Notes: generated by a model not told the origin, from the sequence alone. Positions 20,857-33,107 are shown, counted from the stretch's first letter. The stretch is 64,000 bases of DNA from Turnera subulata (GCA_028386065.3 JAKUCV010002193.1:50818-114817), one strand, 5' to 3'. Numbers and translations are program-made.

Positions 20857-23129
20857 TGTCACGCCCCCGCTAAACGCGACCGGCTAGGTACCTTGCGCAC
20901 CCACCATGTGCCACAAGGCACCCAAATGCCTTTCTCCACCTCAACCAAAAGCCCGTTGCCTCTGCTCGGCGGGTTACCAACAAAGAAATACGCAGCGTAA
21001 AAGGAAGCAACAACCGACAAACGCAAAGGCAACAAAAGATAATAAAATGTATCAAAACCAATTAATAAAGACAACTCCTCTAATGTCATAAATCATTGCT
21101 GCGAGGGGCACTACTTCTTACTATATAAGGACATAATCTCCATATATAAAATTATACAGTAAAGTAATTAAAGGAGACCGACTCAGTTATACCCATCGAC
21201 CTACTTCCCGTACTCTCAAACTCACACCTATAAGACAAAGGGAGGAAATGGGGGGTGAGTATAAAACTCAATAAGCAGGTGACGTACAAGGCATTAGCAA
21301 AGACACAAACAGGCGGAAAATAACATCCAATAACCAAACATCTCAAGTCGCCGTGATCAGCCCATGGGTAAGCTATCGTGGAGTTGTACCTAGCCTACCT
21401 GCGGGTCTGGTAGCCCTAACAACAGTGTTACTTCTTAGCCTACAGCCCCACGTACGAGGCATATCAGTTTGGCTACCACAACCACACACGGCGCCAAGCA
21501 CAACACCACCATCATCTCAATTGACCAAGCAGCCTAGGAGCACTTCGAGGTCCACCATCAAACCATCTCATGTAATTTCGTGATGCAAATGGAATGCATA
21601 GAATGCATAGTCCGAATATCGGACTCATCTCAAGCCAAGGCATATCATCAAACATCTCAACATCTCAATTGCACCATAGGTGCCATCTCAATAGGAAATT
21701 GGATCATCCACCAAGCCAATAAGCATCACAGCCATCACACAAGTATGCAACCAAACTTACCAAACCGTTAAACACATCAAGCCAATCATTAGGCACATCA
21801 AGGCCAACCAATGGTTCCCTTTAAAACCCTTGGGCATCTAGGGTTCATACTGCCCTGTAACACACACATAAATTTGCATCACAATACAAGCATAGCAACA
21901 TATAATATAAACCACAATTTAATCACTCAAGTCACCCTTACACCAATTCGGGTAGAATCTGTCCTGCACCAGCAGAAACTTCACCGAGCTTAAACATACA
22001 CGTAAGAGCAGAATCATCCTTGGGCATCAACATCAAAGTTGCAGCCCTGTCTCTTAGCTTTCCATAGCCACTAAGAACACTCAAATACAAGCTCTGGAGC
22101 TCCAGATATGGCTCAGATACTAACTCGGGGTCAAGCAGCAGAACTGCTGCCGACCAGTCCCCTTTCAAAGAGCATAACTCGTTCCTTTCAGCTCCAAACC
22201 CCACATAACTGGTTCCATATGAAAGATATGGGTGTTAGATAACTATGAGCTTTGGTTTCACTCAATTCCAACCGGTGGTTTGGCCGGAATCATTATTTTA
22301 ATGAGCGTGGGCCAATCTACCCGAGAGCAGAACTACCCAAGCCTCACCTCTCTACCTCTCTCCTTTTCCTCTCTTTCCCCTCTCTCTCTCTACACGAATT
22401 TCATCTGGAACAAATGAGTAAGAGGTGACTTCTTCACCCCCTTAAAGCATAGGCAAGTAGGTGAGTAAGCTCCCACTTGCCACTTCTTGCCTAAGTGCTG
22501 CCACTTGCACAAGCATGTGCCACCTCGTGCTTGTTTTCCTACCAATTGAACCATAACACTCAACCTACTAGCTTGCACACCAAGCACCTTCAGCTGCATA
22601 TTCCCGAGCCACACGTCTCATTCCGATTGGTCGGTTTGGCCAGTTACGTATTTACCCTCATCGAGCCCAATTGTGCACTGACAGGCACACCATTGCCCCG
22701 GTTGTGCACTATTTCGCACCAAATTGAGCCAACCAATAATCCCCTTGGCAAATCGTGCCTCTAATGAATCTATTACACCAAATAATCATATTTCCATCAT
22801 AATCCATCATTAATCATTATTTGTTGGCCCATTACACAAGTCGAGCACTCGAGACACCAAATTAGGCCAACCGTGCCATCGGATCACTACGAGCCCATTT
22901 GAGTGCATTACGCCAAGCCTATGCTCACCATTACTCTCAATCGGATACCAGCACATGTTACCGAGCCGAAGCCCATACTAATATGCACACCAACACTATT
23001 AACATTACCCACTTTCTCCCGAATACCCGATCCAACCTACACGAACGTGCCTGAAGGACAAGCAAGCTACACCCGGTTCTCATCATGTAAATACTTCTCT
23101 ATACTCTAGGGTATACCTGGGGTATCACA
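20857..23129 (-). mobile_element. Nested solo LTR (Gypsy, Tekay/Del-like), 2273 bp
   Basis: The ends are TGTCACGCCCCC at 20857 and GGGGTATCACA at 23129, with a 5-bp target duplication gggtc at 20852-20856 and 23130-23134 inside the larger LTR. It has no internal region, primer site or second LTR, so it is a solo LTR left by unequal recombination. The end types suggest minus orientation (TGTGATACCCC...GGCGTGACA). The minus-strand phrase GAGTTTTATACTCACCCCC near 21255-21275 sits toward that LTR's 3' end, as in related elements. Confidence 0.85.
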
Positions 23130-25388
23130 GGGTCACTGTTCATGGGAAGACGACCGGTGCCGCTTCTCGATTCACCACCGCCACCATCAGGTTCGCCGCG
23201 CCGTCGCCTTCTCAACGCCGCCCTCCCCGCTCCTTTCCGCCGCGAGACGCGCCGCCAGCTGCCGTTGACCCGTTGTGCAACCCGCGGATCTCCCTCTCCG
23301 CACCGCTGACGACGACACCGGCGTTGCAGCCCCAGTTTTCCACCGCTGGAGGAGTCGCCTCAGCCTCGCCGACCCCGCGCCAGCTTCTCCCTCGCGCTCG
23401 TCGCCCCTGTCGCGCCGCCGTCGCTGCAACCCGCTAAGGTGAGGCCGGGTTCGCTTCGACCCGTTCCTTCTGGTCGGGTCGCGAACAGTTTCTGGGTTTG
23501 GATTGTGGGCTTATATGTGGGTTGGGCCGAATGGGTGTTGGGCCAGCCTGCTGCCCTGGTCTGGGCTGCACTATTCATGGCCCAGTCCGTTTAATTTAAA
23601 AAAAACAATATATATATATATATATATTTATTCATATTCTGGTTTTTAATTTCGAGAAAAAAAAGTATATATTTACTTTGAGAAAATTATAGCTAGTTTA
23701 ATTCTGGTATTTTGAGGAAAATATAAATAAATATACATTGATAAATAATTAAATTATGTTTTGGGAGAACTATTATTATTTAGAAAAAATATATATATAC
23801 CATGAAAATAATTTCTGAAAATTTTATATATATATTATTTTCCCTGGAAAATTATGGTTGTGGAAATATATATATATGTGTACTTTGAAAATTAAAGGTA
23901 ATTATATTTGTGTTGGTAAATATTATTATATATATTTAGAAAAAGATAAATACTATATAAATTTTCTGGAAATTATAAATATGTTATTATTTTTCTGGGA
24001 AATTATGGTGATTATATTTTGGAAGAAGTATAATTAATTTATGAAAATATTTTGAAAAGAGTTTTAATTAAAGTATGGTACCGAAATTATATTCGGATAG
24101 ACGTACGGTATAATATTTTCGGTAAAAGATGATAATAAAAGATATGTAACCGGGATGGGTTTATTTCGCAGTTTTGGCATCATAGCATACCGATTATGTG
24201 CATTTATGTGTATGTATTGTTTTGTTGTATAGGTTTGGATATCGGGCAGTTTCCCGAGGAGCCGGCTTGGGACCGGTCATTGTCTCCAGAGTTGAGTAAT
24301 CGGCCAAGGTGAGGATGGATTTCCTTCAATATGTGCCTGTATTACTCGGTTGTTGTGTTTGATGATTATTGCATTGTTGGTTGTTGCATTTGTTGTGGTT
24401 GGTTCGGGATGTTTATCCTAGTATCGTGATTTGGTTTTTGGGATGTTTATTCCCGTGTTGATTTTTTGGATGTTTATCCTTGTGTCTTTTGGTATTAAGT
24501 ATAATGGAATAAATAATAATTGTGACAAGGATGTCGATCCTCGGTTTTGGATTGGATGTCTATCCCGGTATATTGGTTAGGGATGTTGATCCCTGTGATC
24601 TGGTTTTGAATGATGATAATATAATTGTCACGTGATAGGTAGTGGTACGACTCGATGGTTTAAGACTGTTTTGTGGTGGTCATGACCTGGGTTACTTGTG
24701 ATAAGCATGTCTATGCTTGGGATGTCTATCCCGTGATTATTTTTGGGATGTCTATCCCTGGGTTCTATATTTTTGGGATGTCGATCCCTGGGTTCTCTTG
24801 GATTTGGTCTGGCACCCGGAATATGTTGATAACCAGGTCTGACCCCTAGCTTGTCCGTGACGGGGCCCGGAAAGATAAAATTGGAGAATTGGATTTTTAA
24901 TTGAGTCTTTTTGGTCTTGGACCGGTTTTTGGTCGAGTCTTTCGGTTGGGTGTATTTTGGCAGTTTTCGCTTGTTTTCTACCTTGAGTAATTATAGTGTT
25001 GCATATTGATTGTCTATCCTTCGTCGGTGAGCACTTCGGACTCACCCTTCACCAGCGGGCTTTCATCCCGTAGGATGGCTTATTTGTGGTACAGGTTTGG
25101 TGCATTCCAGACAGACTGCGGCGTTATCCCTTAGACAAGACTTGGATCCATAGTTTGCATCATGTGTCGCATACAGTGTCTTTGTGAGTTATTAAGTCTT
25201 CCGCTGTGCTATTTATTGTTATTGTTGGGCCATTGGGCCGGTTATGATGTTATTGTTGCTTTTATTTTGGGCTGTTGAGCCCGAGCTTCTGTTGTATACA
25301 CTGTATGCTGGGCTTGGCTTGGTTGGGTCGTCACAGTTCCGGCACGTGTTTACTGTGTACGGTAAATACGGGTCGGGGCGTTTCATTT

Positions 25389-25400
25389 TGGTAGCGGAGC
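25389..25400 (+). other. Primer binding site of the truncated Gypsy element
   Basis: TGGTAGCGGAGC lies four bases after the LTR end and resembles the initiator Met-tRNA complement TGGTATCAGAGC. Confidence 0.75.
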
Positions 25401-25720
25401 GGGCGTTAGGTCTTGTTGGGAAGTCCTTGTATGTTTGTTGTTCTTGTTTGCATAGTTTGCTCCATTTGTTTATTATTTTATATCATTTTAGTTAGTGCAT
25501 TATGGATCCAGTCAAGGGACGCCAGCTGTCGCAGAACATACACATAAGAGGTAAATAATGCCATAAATAAGCGAAAACATAAATATTATTAATAATACTA
25601 ATATTTTCATTACAAACATAAATATTACATTGATATTTTATAAAAATAAAAATACATTCATCGCCTTAGAACGACGTTGACCCTGAAGCTAGTGGGGTAT
25701 GTCGAAGGTTGCTTGGTCGA
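25401..25720 (+). other. Residual internal DNA of the Gypsy element and junction to the BAHD flank
   Basis: After the primer site come ~100 bp of leader-like DNA and an ATG GAT CCA near 25503 with only a short frame. Next is AT-rich DNA (25550-25660) and 'gttgaccctgaagctagtgggg', of uncertain origin. From ~25700 the 3' flank of BAHD gene G begins ('gaaggttgcttggtcgaat'). The gag-pol region and the 3' LTR are missing. Confidence 0.6.
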
Positions 25721-25806
25721 ATTAATCTTCTTCAATGAAGCCTCCTGCTCAATCACTGAAAGTACAATTAATTAAGAGCTACACCGCGAGGCCCCATCAC
25801 TAATAT

Positions 25807-27180
25807 TTAGGGTAAAACACTTGGGTTTGGGGTACCAAACTCAAGGAATTCAGGATCACATTCCAGTACATCCATTTTGGCTTTATCTATTATCATCCAT
25901 GCCTCAATGTCCTCCCCGTTATCTCCTATCTCTTTTAGAATGGTGAGATTATTGCAAGCCGGACCAACTGAACCATATACACCAGTCCATATAGGCTTTC
26001 CCCATCCAAAGTCCAACTCATTGAAACCCATGTGAACCCAACTTGAGAAGACACACAAGTCTAGTGTTTCCTGGGACGACAATAGTTGAACTAGGGAACC
26101 TGCAAACTCAGATGCAGCACGAGACCCTCCTTCACCTTGCAATTTGCTCAAGCTCTCCGGGTTGACATTTGAAATAGCTTCTCTGGTTAAGACAACAAAG
26201 TCATCCAATCCCATCTTATCTGTGTCAGCCAAGTTGTTACAAATTGCAGGTGTAGGGATCACAAGATTCCCAATATATTCTCTCGAGAATGGAGGAGATG
26301 TACGGTGTCGTATGTTTACACTCTGCACCGACACAGATGGCCTTGGAGAATCTGATGATGATATTTTCTTGGCAGCTAAAGACAAGGCTCTCCAAATGAA
26401 AGAGGAGACTGTCTCGACGCGAGATGGATTATCCACACGTTCACTTCTTGCCTTTTGCCTCAGGGTAGCGATTGCCTTAGCGTAGAAAACATATCTCTTA
26501 ACAGTATACTTCCCTTCACGGAAACAACTCTTGTCCAGCTTCCATTGCATTTCAGTTCGGAATGGCGATTCAATGGGAGGAAAACGGGTCGACGCCGCCA
26601 AAAGGTTAGGATGTATGTCTCCACCGCCGGTGGTGGAAACGCCGGCGTGATTGGCTGCGGCCCAATATTTGAGGAAAACACTTGTGGTGGTTGTATCAAT
26701 GGACTTGTGGAGAAAGGACAAACCGACTGCTATCCCGCCACACTCAAAAGTGTTGAGCTGTACAGCTATTTGAGGTGTTGTTTCTACTACTTCTAATAGG
26801 GAAGAATATGGAGGGCGAGGGAGAAACTGGTTTAACTTGTTTATTTGAGGGTGTTGAAGAAAATCAGACAAACGGATACTAACTTTTGTTTCTGTGAAGG
26901 GAACACCCTCCTCGTAGTTGTCTATATATAAGTTGTCTTTGATTCTTCCACTGAAGAAATAGAAGGTTGATAGGGTTTTTGAAAGTGATGTTTTAAGTTG
27001 AGCTGAAATTTCAGCTGGAGTTGGATGTGTACCACTGGTTGTTTGGTAGAAAAGGATGATTGGGAAAGTAAGTGCGGGAATAATTAGTTGGTCCAAAACG
27101 GATAGCTTGAATGGTTTTTGTTGGTGGACATCCTGAGAAGAGGGCTTGATGATTTCTGCTGAAACGAATTGAACCTCCAT
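25807..27180 (-). CDS. BAHD acyltransferase G (vinorine-synthase-like)
   Basis: This is an intact 457-aa single-exon BAHD acyltransferase, predicted to be cytosolic and acyl-CoA dependent, acceptor unknown. HXXXD is HKSID at residues 158-162 and DFGWG is at 390-394. It belongs to the B/D/F subtype (TPAICNNLADTDKMGLDDFVVLTREAIS core, LCVFSSWVHMGFNELD before DFGWG) but differs from B along its whole length, so it is an older duplicate. The start is the ATG at 27180 (MEVQFVSAE). Its core promoter has diverged: the TATA region reads TAATATAAG at ~27278-27286. It is the rightmost array member and lies next to the truncated Gypsy LTR. Confidence 0.93.
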   Translation of the reverse strand: MEVQFVSAEIIKPSSQDVHQQKPFKLSVLDQLIIPALTFPIILFYQTTSGTHPTPAEISAQLKTSLSKTLSTFYFFSGRIKDNLYIDNYEEGVPFTETKVSIRLSDFLQHPQINKLNQFLPRPPYSSLLEVVETTPQIAVQLNTFECGGIAVGLSFLHKSIDTTTTSVFLKYWAAANHAGVSTTGGGDIHPNLLAASTRFPPIESPFRTEMQWKLDKSCFREGKYTVKRYVFYAKAIATLRQKARSERVDNPSRVETVSSFIWRALSLAAKKISSSDSPRPSVSVQSVNIRHRTSPPFSREYIGNLVIPTPAICNNLADTDKMGLDDFVVLTREAISNVNPESLSKLQGEGGSRAASEFAGSLVQLLSSQETLDLCVFSSWVHMGFNELDFGWGKPIWTGVYGSVGPACNNLTILKEIGDNGEDIEAWMIIDKAKMDVLECDPEFLEFGTPNPSVLP

Positions 27181-28564
27181 ATATACTATTCAAGCTAATG
27201 AATTTGATACTGGAGAATGCCTTAGCTAGATCACTGGTCTGTGTGTTGTTACTTCTCCTCTATGCTAGGTAATGCTTCTTATATTAGGGGGGTTTCTTAT
27301 TCATGCAGGATCTGCACTCATGACAGATCGTTTTGGGCCCTAACTAGGATCATCTGGAAAATTCAGCATTAATGGCTGCGGTTCTTATCCATCTTCCGCA
27401 TTTATGATTTTTCATGTGCGCATAATCTAGAATTCCAGACGAAGTGATTGATAGAATTAACATTTTTTTTTTTTATAAATGATAGAATTAACATTATTGA
27501 TTTATTTTTTTTTTTGGTAGAACAAAGTTTAGATTGAGAGGCTCCCATCTCAGCAAACAGGATTACCAGAGCTTCATGGTATTTATGCATGCTCGTTACC
27601 TAATAGCTACTGCTCTCACTCTTGTCCTGCAAAGCGCACCTCCTGTTATGGTATCCTCAATTAGGATCATTTTAGGAATCTTGAATTTCTCTTTGATTGG
27701 TTTTAGAAATCTATGCTTCATTTTTGCTCAACTTTTGGACTGATGTTTGGTGCTGCAATTCTCTGGGAAAATGGTTGAATATTCAAAGAAACTGTGAGTA
27801 TTTTGCAGCTGCGGGGGTGAAGAATTACATAGTTGTGCTCTCTCGCTTTAGAGTTTGTAACATGGAAGCAGATTAAGGTACTCGAAGCTGATTCAGATTT
27901 TCTTTTATGAGCAGAAAAAGGAAATGCATCAGCGCATCTGCATTGACCCTGACACGGTGTCGACTACAAAGGACTCTTTTCTTTTTTTGACAAATTAGGA
28001 GGGCTTAAAGCCCGTACATTAAGCATTCATGGAAGGACTCACATCTTTAATTTCAGTTCCAAATAATTTTCTTAATTAGTCTCAATTTTCTGAAAGGTAT
28101 GTATGTTGCTAAATCCCATGATACTAACAGAATTGTCAATTCCAACTGCAAACTTCTATTTCATAAGGAAAAAAAAAGTAAAGAAAAAGGTGCAAAAGTA
28201 CCATGGAAAGAAAACATGCCTATCCTGGGCCGACAATATCAATACGCAAATGGCAAATAACATGGCTCACTAGAAAATCTTTTAAGGAATTAAAATCAAG
28301 CATACAACTACAGACCCCCCAAAAGCTGCTCAGGCATATTTACTCATGCCTATGTCATATAAGAGTTCCACGTTAACAGAGATTTAGAACGAAGCCAGGA
28401 GCCTATCACAGATGCCTCTAAGCAAAAAAATAATTTTCATAAATCAGAAAGTAAGGCAATCCGTGTACATAAATTTAGAATTTTCTGCAACTCCGAGCTC
28501 GTTCAACACCAGAACTCTTTCACATAGTCTATTCCTTGAGAACTGGGATGTTACAGCTCAACCT
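27181..28564. other. Upstream DNA of gene G and 3' region of eIF3i
   Basis: The part to ~27660 is related to the upstream regions of other array members (for example 'tttatgcatgctcgttacctaatagctactgctctc'), broken by T-rich runs at 27462 and 27508. From ~27700 to 28400 I see no gene. Bases just left of 28565 are probably the 3' untranslated region of the eIF3i gene. Confidence 0.5.
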
Positions 28565-31500
28565 CTAAATCTTGATATTGAAGTAATCAGGATCGAAGTG
28601 ATGTAGTCTTACATAACCATCTTCACCTCCACTAGAGAAACTGCAAAATTTGAAATCATAATGAGAAACAACAAATACAACATTTTCTGACGAACATATA
28701 ATTCCCTTTAAGTGTAAGAAATAGGACCTTGAAAATTCCAATAATAATAAAGCATTAGGAATTCTAAGAAACATTCAAAGATTTCAGTCGGTATCAAAGG
28801 CAGTGGGCAGCCAGTCCACTCTAAAACTAGACATTGGGTGCCTCATTGTCTGATTGAAGTTCAGAGAAAGCAACTAACTTTCAATAGCATACGGTACCAG
28901 ATTCCATGTCCTCGTACGTAAAAATGATTCTGAGTTGCCAGTTAGATACAATAAAAACCCAGACAGTATCATCAAAATTAATTTCAGCTGCCATAATACT
29001 TACCAATAACAAACACCATGGTGGCCAATTCATACTAACCTTCACAACTCTCTAAATGAGGTAAGATACCACAAGCATACATAACTCAACAAAATAAAAA
29101 TCGCAAACTACATACAAAATTGCTCACTACACTTAGACGTGAATCAATAGAAGCAAGACAATACAAATGTAAATGCACCAAAACCTTAAGAAAGTTGATC
29201 AAGCAGTTCAGTGAATGCAAGCAAACAGTGCTTTTGACAGATACAAAAGAGCACATCAGGGTTTTTCTATTTTCTTTACTTTACTACAGAACTGTATAAT
29301 AGAATTAAGACCAGGGCAAAAGAACAATACCTCTTCCCATCAGGGTTGAAAGCCAAGGCATTTATAGGTCCAAAATGGCCTTTCACACCACCAATTTCTT
29401 CTTGAAGAATCTAGAAAGGCCAACAACATGTTAACTCGAAAGACCACATGACCTTAATTTTCATATCATTTATGAAATATAGAAGGAAAAAGTTCACCTT
29501 GTCATAAAATTTGGCCTCAAACTTGCCAGCACGGTGATCAGTTGTAGTCACAGCAGATGCATCCTGACCACCTCCCAGTACAACCTGCAAGCAGAAGTTA
29601 TTGCCACTACAATCAATACTAGCACAAATCTCATATATACCAGCGTTGTTAAGTGTAAATGCATAAATAAACAAAACGCAGATCAGAATCCAGCTCATTG
29701 AGAATCCTATATGTAGCAAATTTCCACAAGAAGACAACGAGAAGATATGCCACTGTTGCTCTGATTCTACAGACTGTTCAAACTAATCAATAACCTACTA
29801 TTATCCTTCCCAAATAAGGGAGGAGGTTGATATAAATCGGTTGAAGGCCTATAATAGAAGAAGAAAAACCAATCTCTGAAAGGGTCATTTGGCATATAAC
29901 TACGGGAAAAAGTATCACTGGAAGCTAAAATATTTTCCAGACTTTATTATGAGACTTAGATTATGATTTGTTAGATTACAAGATTGCAAACTTTAGTAAC
30001 TCTTTCCAGTTTTACGCATCGGCATTATACATCAATTTTTCAGCGTGCCAGAATGACCTGCATCACTAATCTTCAGTGCCTTTTACAGTCTACAAAGCTC
30101 TGCACAAATTTTTTTGTGATTAAATCAATTATTTGTTACATTTTGCACCAGAATCCAAATTATCCAGACCCACCCAAGTAACGAATGACCTCTAGGATGT
30201 GCACCAGAATTCACCTAAACCACTATTTTAGAGGCAACATAGGATGTGGACAGTAATACTTGGTGGAAACTACATGCACTCATAAGCAAGCTCACAAGCG
30301 CATACAACAAATGAGTCATCAACGAAAAAAAGAAGAAAATGGTCTGAATAAACAACAATTTGAAATCTTCAAAGAAAAATGTTCAATTAGCAGTGCCAAA
30401 TATGAAACACGAAGAATATTGCAAACCCATGAGTTGAACAAGCATAACAGCCAACAGGGCATCGATACATACATGGTCAAGAAGTGGAGACATTGCAACA
30501 GCATTGACTGGGCGTTCCGTCACATAGGTTTTGATTAGGGTCAACGTTCTGGTGTCCCAAAGCTAAAAGCAGAAAAGAATCATCATAAACTCAGAATTAA
30601 ATAAGAAAAAGAAGCCGAGAAATAAACAGAGATTATAAATAATTTGGAAGTGAAAGAACACCAACCTTGGCAGATTTATCCAAAGAACCAGTGAGGAAGT
30701 GTGAACCATCAGCTGATTTTGTGAGAGATGTTATTGTCTTCTTATGCCCAACTTCCTGATCTGACTCTTTCAACAATTTACCAGTCTAGAAATTGATTAT
30801 AATAAACACCAAGTTAACCTCCAAGACAATCATACACAAAAGCAAGGATCGACTACGATTTTAATCCCGATTCCAACTGAAATTTTCTAGGAAAACTAAG
30901 AATTGAGACATGAATAACGGACATGTTAATTCATTATACAACTATCACGCAGTACCTCAGCATCCCATATGCGAATAACAGCGTCCTCTCCGGCACTTAT
31001 GATAGTCCTGTTAAGAGGACCCCAAACAGCTCTGTTGATTCTCCCCTGGGGGCCCTTGAGTACAAGCACAGATTCACCACTCTCTACAAGACAGCATTAC
31101 GACAACCACAATATATATCAAAAATCCCAAACACCACAAAGAATGATAGAGATGACATGCAACAAAACAGTGTGAATGGGACTAACGATCAGTAGGGTCT
31201 TTTGCAATGCGCTTGACATGGATGGCAGATGGCAATTCCATGAAAGGATCTGTGGTGATCACGGCAAGCTTGTCGCCAACGGAGAAATCAACAGCTCTAG
31301 CAGGGGAATCGAAATTGAAAGTGTACAACTGAGCTCCTGTCTGAACATTCCAGAGCTTGACTGTCTGGTCAGCACTCCCGGTGATCAACAGCCTCGAATC
31401 CCCTAACAAATTCAACATCGGCCAGCTCATCACTCCAGCAAAACATGGTAATTTCCACACCAGCAAAAAAGAAACAAGAAAGAGTGGAGAGGAGCAAAGA

Positions 31501-31690
31501 TCTCACTCGAGACATCGCAGCACCAAACGGCACCGTTGTGGCCGCGGTAAGTCCCGAGGCGCTCGCCGTTGTCGGCGAACCAGACGGTAGGGGTGTGGTC
31601 CTTGGCGCAGGAGAAGAGAAGGTCACCTTCTCTGTTGTACTTGAGGAATGTCAAGGGCCTTTCATGCCCTTTCATCAATATCGGCCTCAT
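28565..31690 (-). CDS. TIF3I1: Translation initiation factor eIF3 subunit I (WD40 protein)
   Basis: Eight coding exons, complement of 28565-28640, 29331-29410, 29498-29584, 30473-30562, 30666-30785, 30956-31083, 31187-31402 and 31507-31690, give 326 aa, against ~328 in Arabidopsis. All introns are GT-AG and in phase. The start [19 protein letters not shown] and end [19 protein letters not shown] are hallmarks of plant eIF3i (TRIP-1 related), a WD40 beta-propeller that binds eIF3b and eIF3g in the cytosolic eIF3 complex and helps recruit mRNA to the 40S ribosome. WD-type repeats are visible at ~8-50 ([15 protein letters not shown]), ~50-90 ([15 protein letters not shown]), ~145-190 ([26 protein letters not shown]) and at the C-terminus. 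It looks intact and is an ordinary single-copy housekeeping gene. The gene symbol follows Arabidopsis usage. Confidence 0.95.
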
Positions 31691-32010
31691 CTTCTTCTCT
31701 AATACACGAAATCTATCAAAACAAAATAGCAACTAGTCAATTCATTAAACTAATTTCCGTATCAAAAACCCTAGTCCGTTGCTAGCGCAGCACATATGAG
31801 AGATGGGATCGGGTTATAAAAAAACCTCTCAACGTTTCTTTCTTTACCTGTTCGCGCGGCTGCTCTGGTAGGGCTAGGCAGCGGCGCCGGTAGACGGAGA
31901 CGGGGGTGGAGGCAAGCTGGGTTTGGTGGTTGGCGCGACGGAAAAATCCGGAGCTGGGCGGCAGTGGCTCTTCAGTATATATATGGGGACGGAAAAACCC
32001 TAAGCACAAA
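31691..32010 (-). promoter_or_regulatory. 5' leader, probable leader intron and core promoter of eIF3i
   Basis: On the minus strand a donor GTAAAG near 31848 and an acceptor TTAG near 31700, eight bases before the ATG, suggest an intron in the 5' untranslated region, common in plant housekeeping genes. A TATATATA stretch near 31975-31985 could be the TATA box. These are reads of short motifs only. Confidence 0.45.
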
Positions 32011-32880
32011 ACGTTTTGGGGGGTAGAGGCTCTAGTAATTGTACTCTATTGACGACGGGTTTCACTTCCTTAAGTTTGCTTTTTTTTGCGATCGGGTTCC
32101 AGAAGTACTCAGATTTTTCAATTAGGTCCTTTCGTTAGGAGAGAAAGGTATATTCTGATTTAATAATCAATTTTTAAAAAATTGTATCAGAAGTTTTATT
32201 ATTCCTTATTTATGGTATGGATTTTTTTTCCATTTTTGTATTTTTTTGGGATTTAAATATATTTTTATTTAGATTGGACTGAGAATTTTATATCCTTTCT
32301 ATTGTCATTGGAATAGGAATACTATTACCTCCCCCTTCAGTAATAAAGTTCGTTTAAAGAATGTGCACAAATATTAAGAAATATATTTTATAACTTTAAG
32401 TTTAAGAATAATTGTTGTATTAAAATAAAATATCTTTACTAAAATAAATAAAATAGACGAAATGTAATCAATGGCTTTGAAAAATAAGGAATAAATTAAA
32501 AATAAAACCGATCAAAAAATCCTCAAACTTCTCCAATGTGATTGAGCAAAACAAATCCTCTAAAGTCTAACCCTTGACTGTTTTCAAGAACGGATGGGTT
32601 TTCTTCCTTAAAAAAAAAAAAAAAAAACGGATGGATTTTTTTTTCCCCCATACCAAAAGTATTCAAATGAGTCAAGTCGAACCATGGGCTTTTCTCTGGC
32701 CCAGTGTGAGTAGGCTGATTTTGTATTTCTAAGCTCGTGTTGGGCCTATTGTATGAGTAAACAGGCTTTGCTAAACCCAACCCGGCCAGCATTCGATCCA
32801 TAATCCATGTGGGGTTTCATTTATTCATTAATCCAATCGTGGTTGTTTCTAAGAATGAATTTATGATATGCCATTACAAC
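32011..32880. other. AT-rich intergenic DNA
   Basis: This is AT-rich with long T and A runs (for example 32609-32627). I see no gene, RNA or complete transposon. Confidence 0.55.
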
Positions 32881-33107
32881 CGGGGGTGGTGGCCCAGTGG
32901 CAAGGCCTTCAACCTGCCATCTCTAAGACTCGGGTTCGAGTCCTGGCGCTTCCAGTCAAGTCCCATAGTGTGATCGGCCGAATATGGCCTTCCACACGGT
33001 GGGATGCTGGCCGTTGAGCCCGGTGATTCCCCGGTATTATGACGCGTAGCAGGTGAGGGTGTCCGTTGGACTCGCCCAAAAGATTATTGGATTATTGGAA
33101 TTTTTTT
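32881..33107 (+). mobile_element. tRNA-derived SINE
   Basis: The head has a pol III A box TGGCCCAGTGG (32890-32900) and B box GGTTCGAGTCC (32933-32943) at tRNA-like spacing. A non-tRNA body follows (with 'gatcggccgaatatggcc' and 'cggtgattccccggtattatgacgcg'), and the end is 'ttattggattattgg' plus a T-run, the ending seen in Au-like plant SINEs. It cannot fold as a full tRNA. I could not match flanking target duplications. The exact family is not assigned. Confidence 0.75.

Larger units (their letters stand above)
20279..25385 (+). mobile_element. Long LTR of a truncated Gypsy (Tekay/Del-like) retrotransposon
   Basis: It starts TGTAACAGCCCGG at 20279 and ends GGGGCGTTTCA at 25385, directly followed by a Met-tRNA-type primer site, so this is a 5' LTR in plus orientation. 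After subtracting the nested solo LTR (20857-23129 plus its 5-bp duplication) it is ~2.8 kb. The 3' part has the phrase 'ggtgagcacttcggactcaccc' (25025-25050), a feature I associate with Tekay/Del chromovirus LTRs (from memory, so an inference). There are no gag-pol domains, and only ~300 bp of internal DNA remains. It interrupts BAHD pseudogene F. Confidence 0.82.

Noticed and set aside
20515..20862. ~115-aa F/S-rich and K/E-rich frames on opposite strands
   Set aside because: They are translations of a polypurine/polypyrimidine tract; low-complexity artefact.
21353..23109. Several 60-90-aa frames
   Set aside because: They lie inside a solo LTR with clear termini and target duplication, and encode no recognisable domain.
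32881..32955. tRNA gene suggested by A and B boxes
   Set aside because: The region cannot form a tRNA cloverleaf and is followed by a SINE body and T-run; it is a SINE head.
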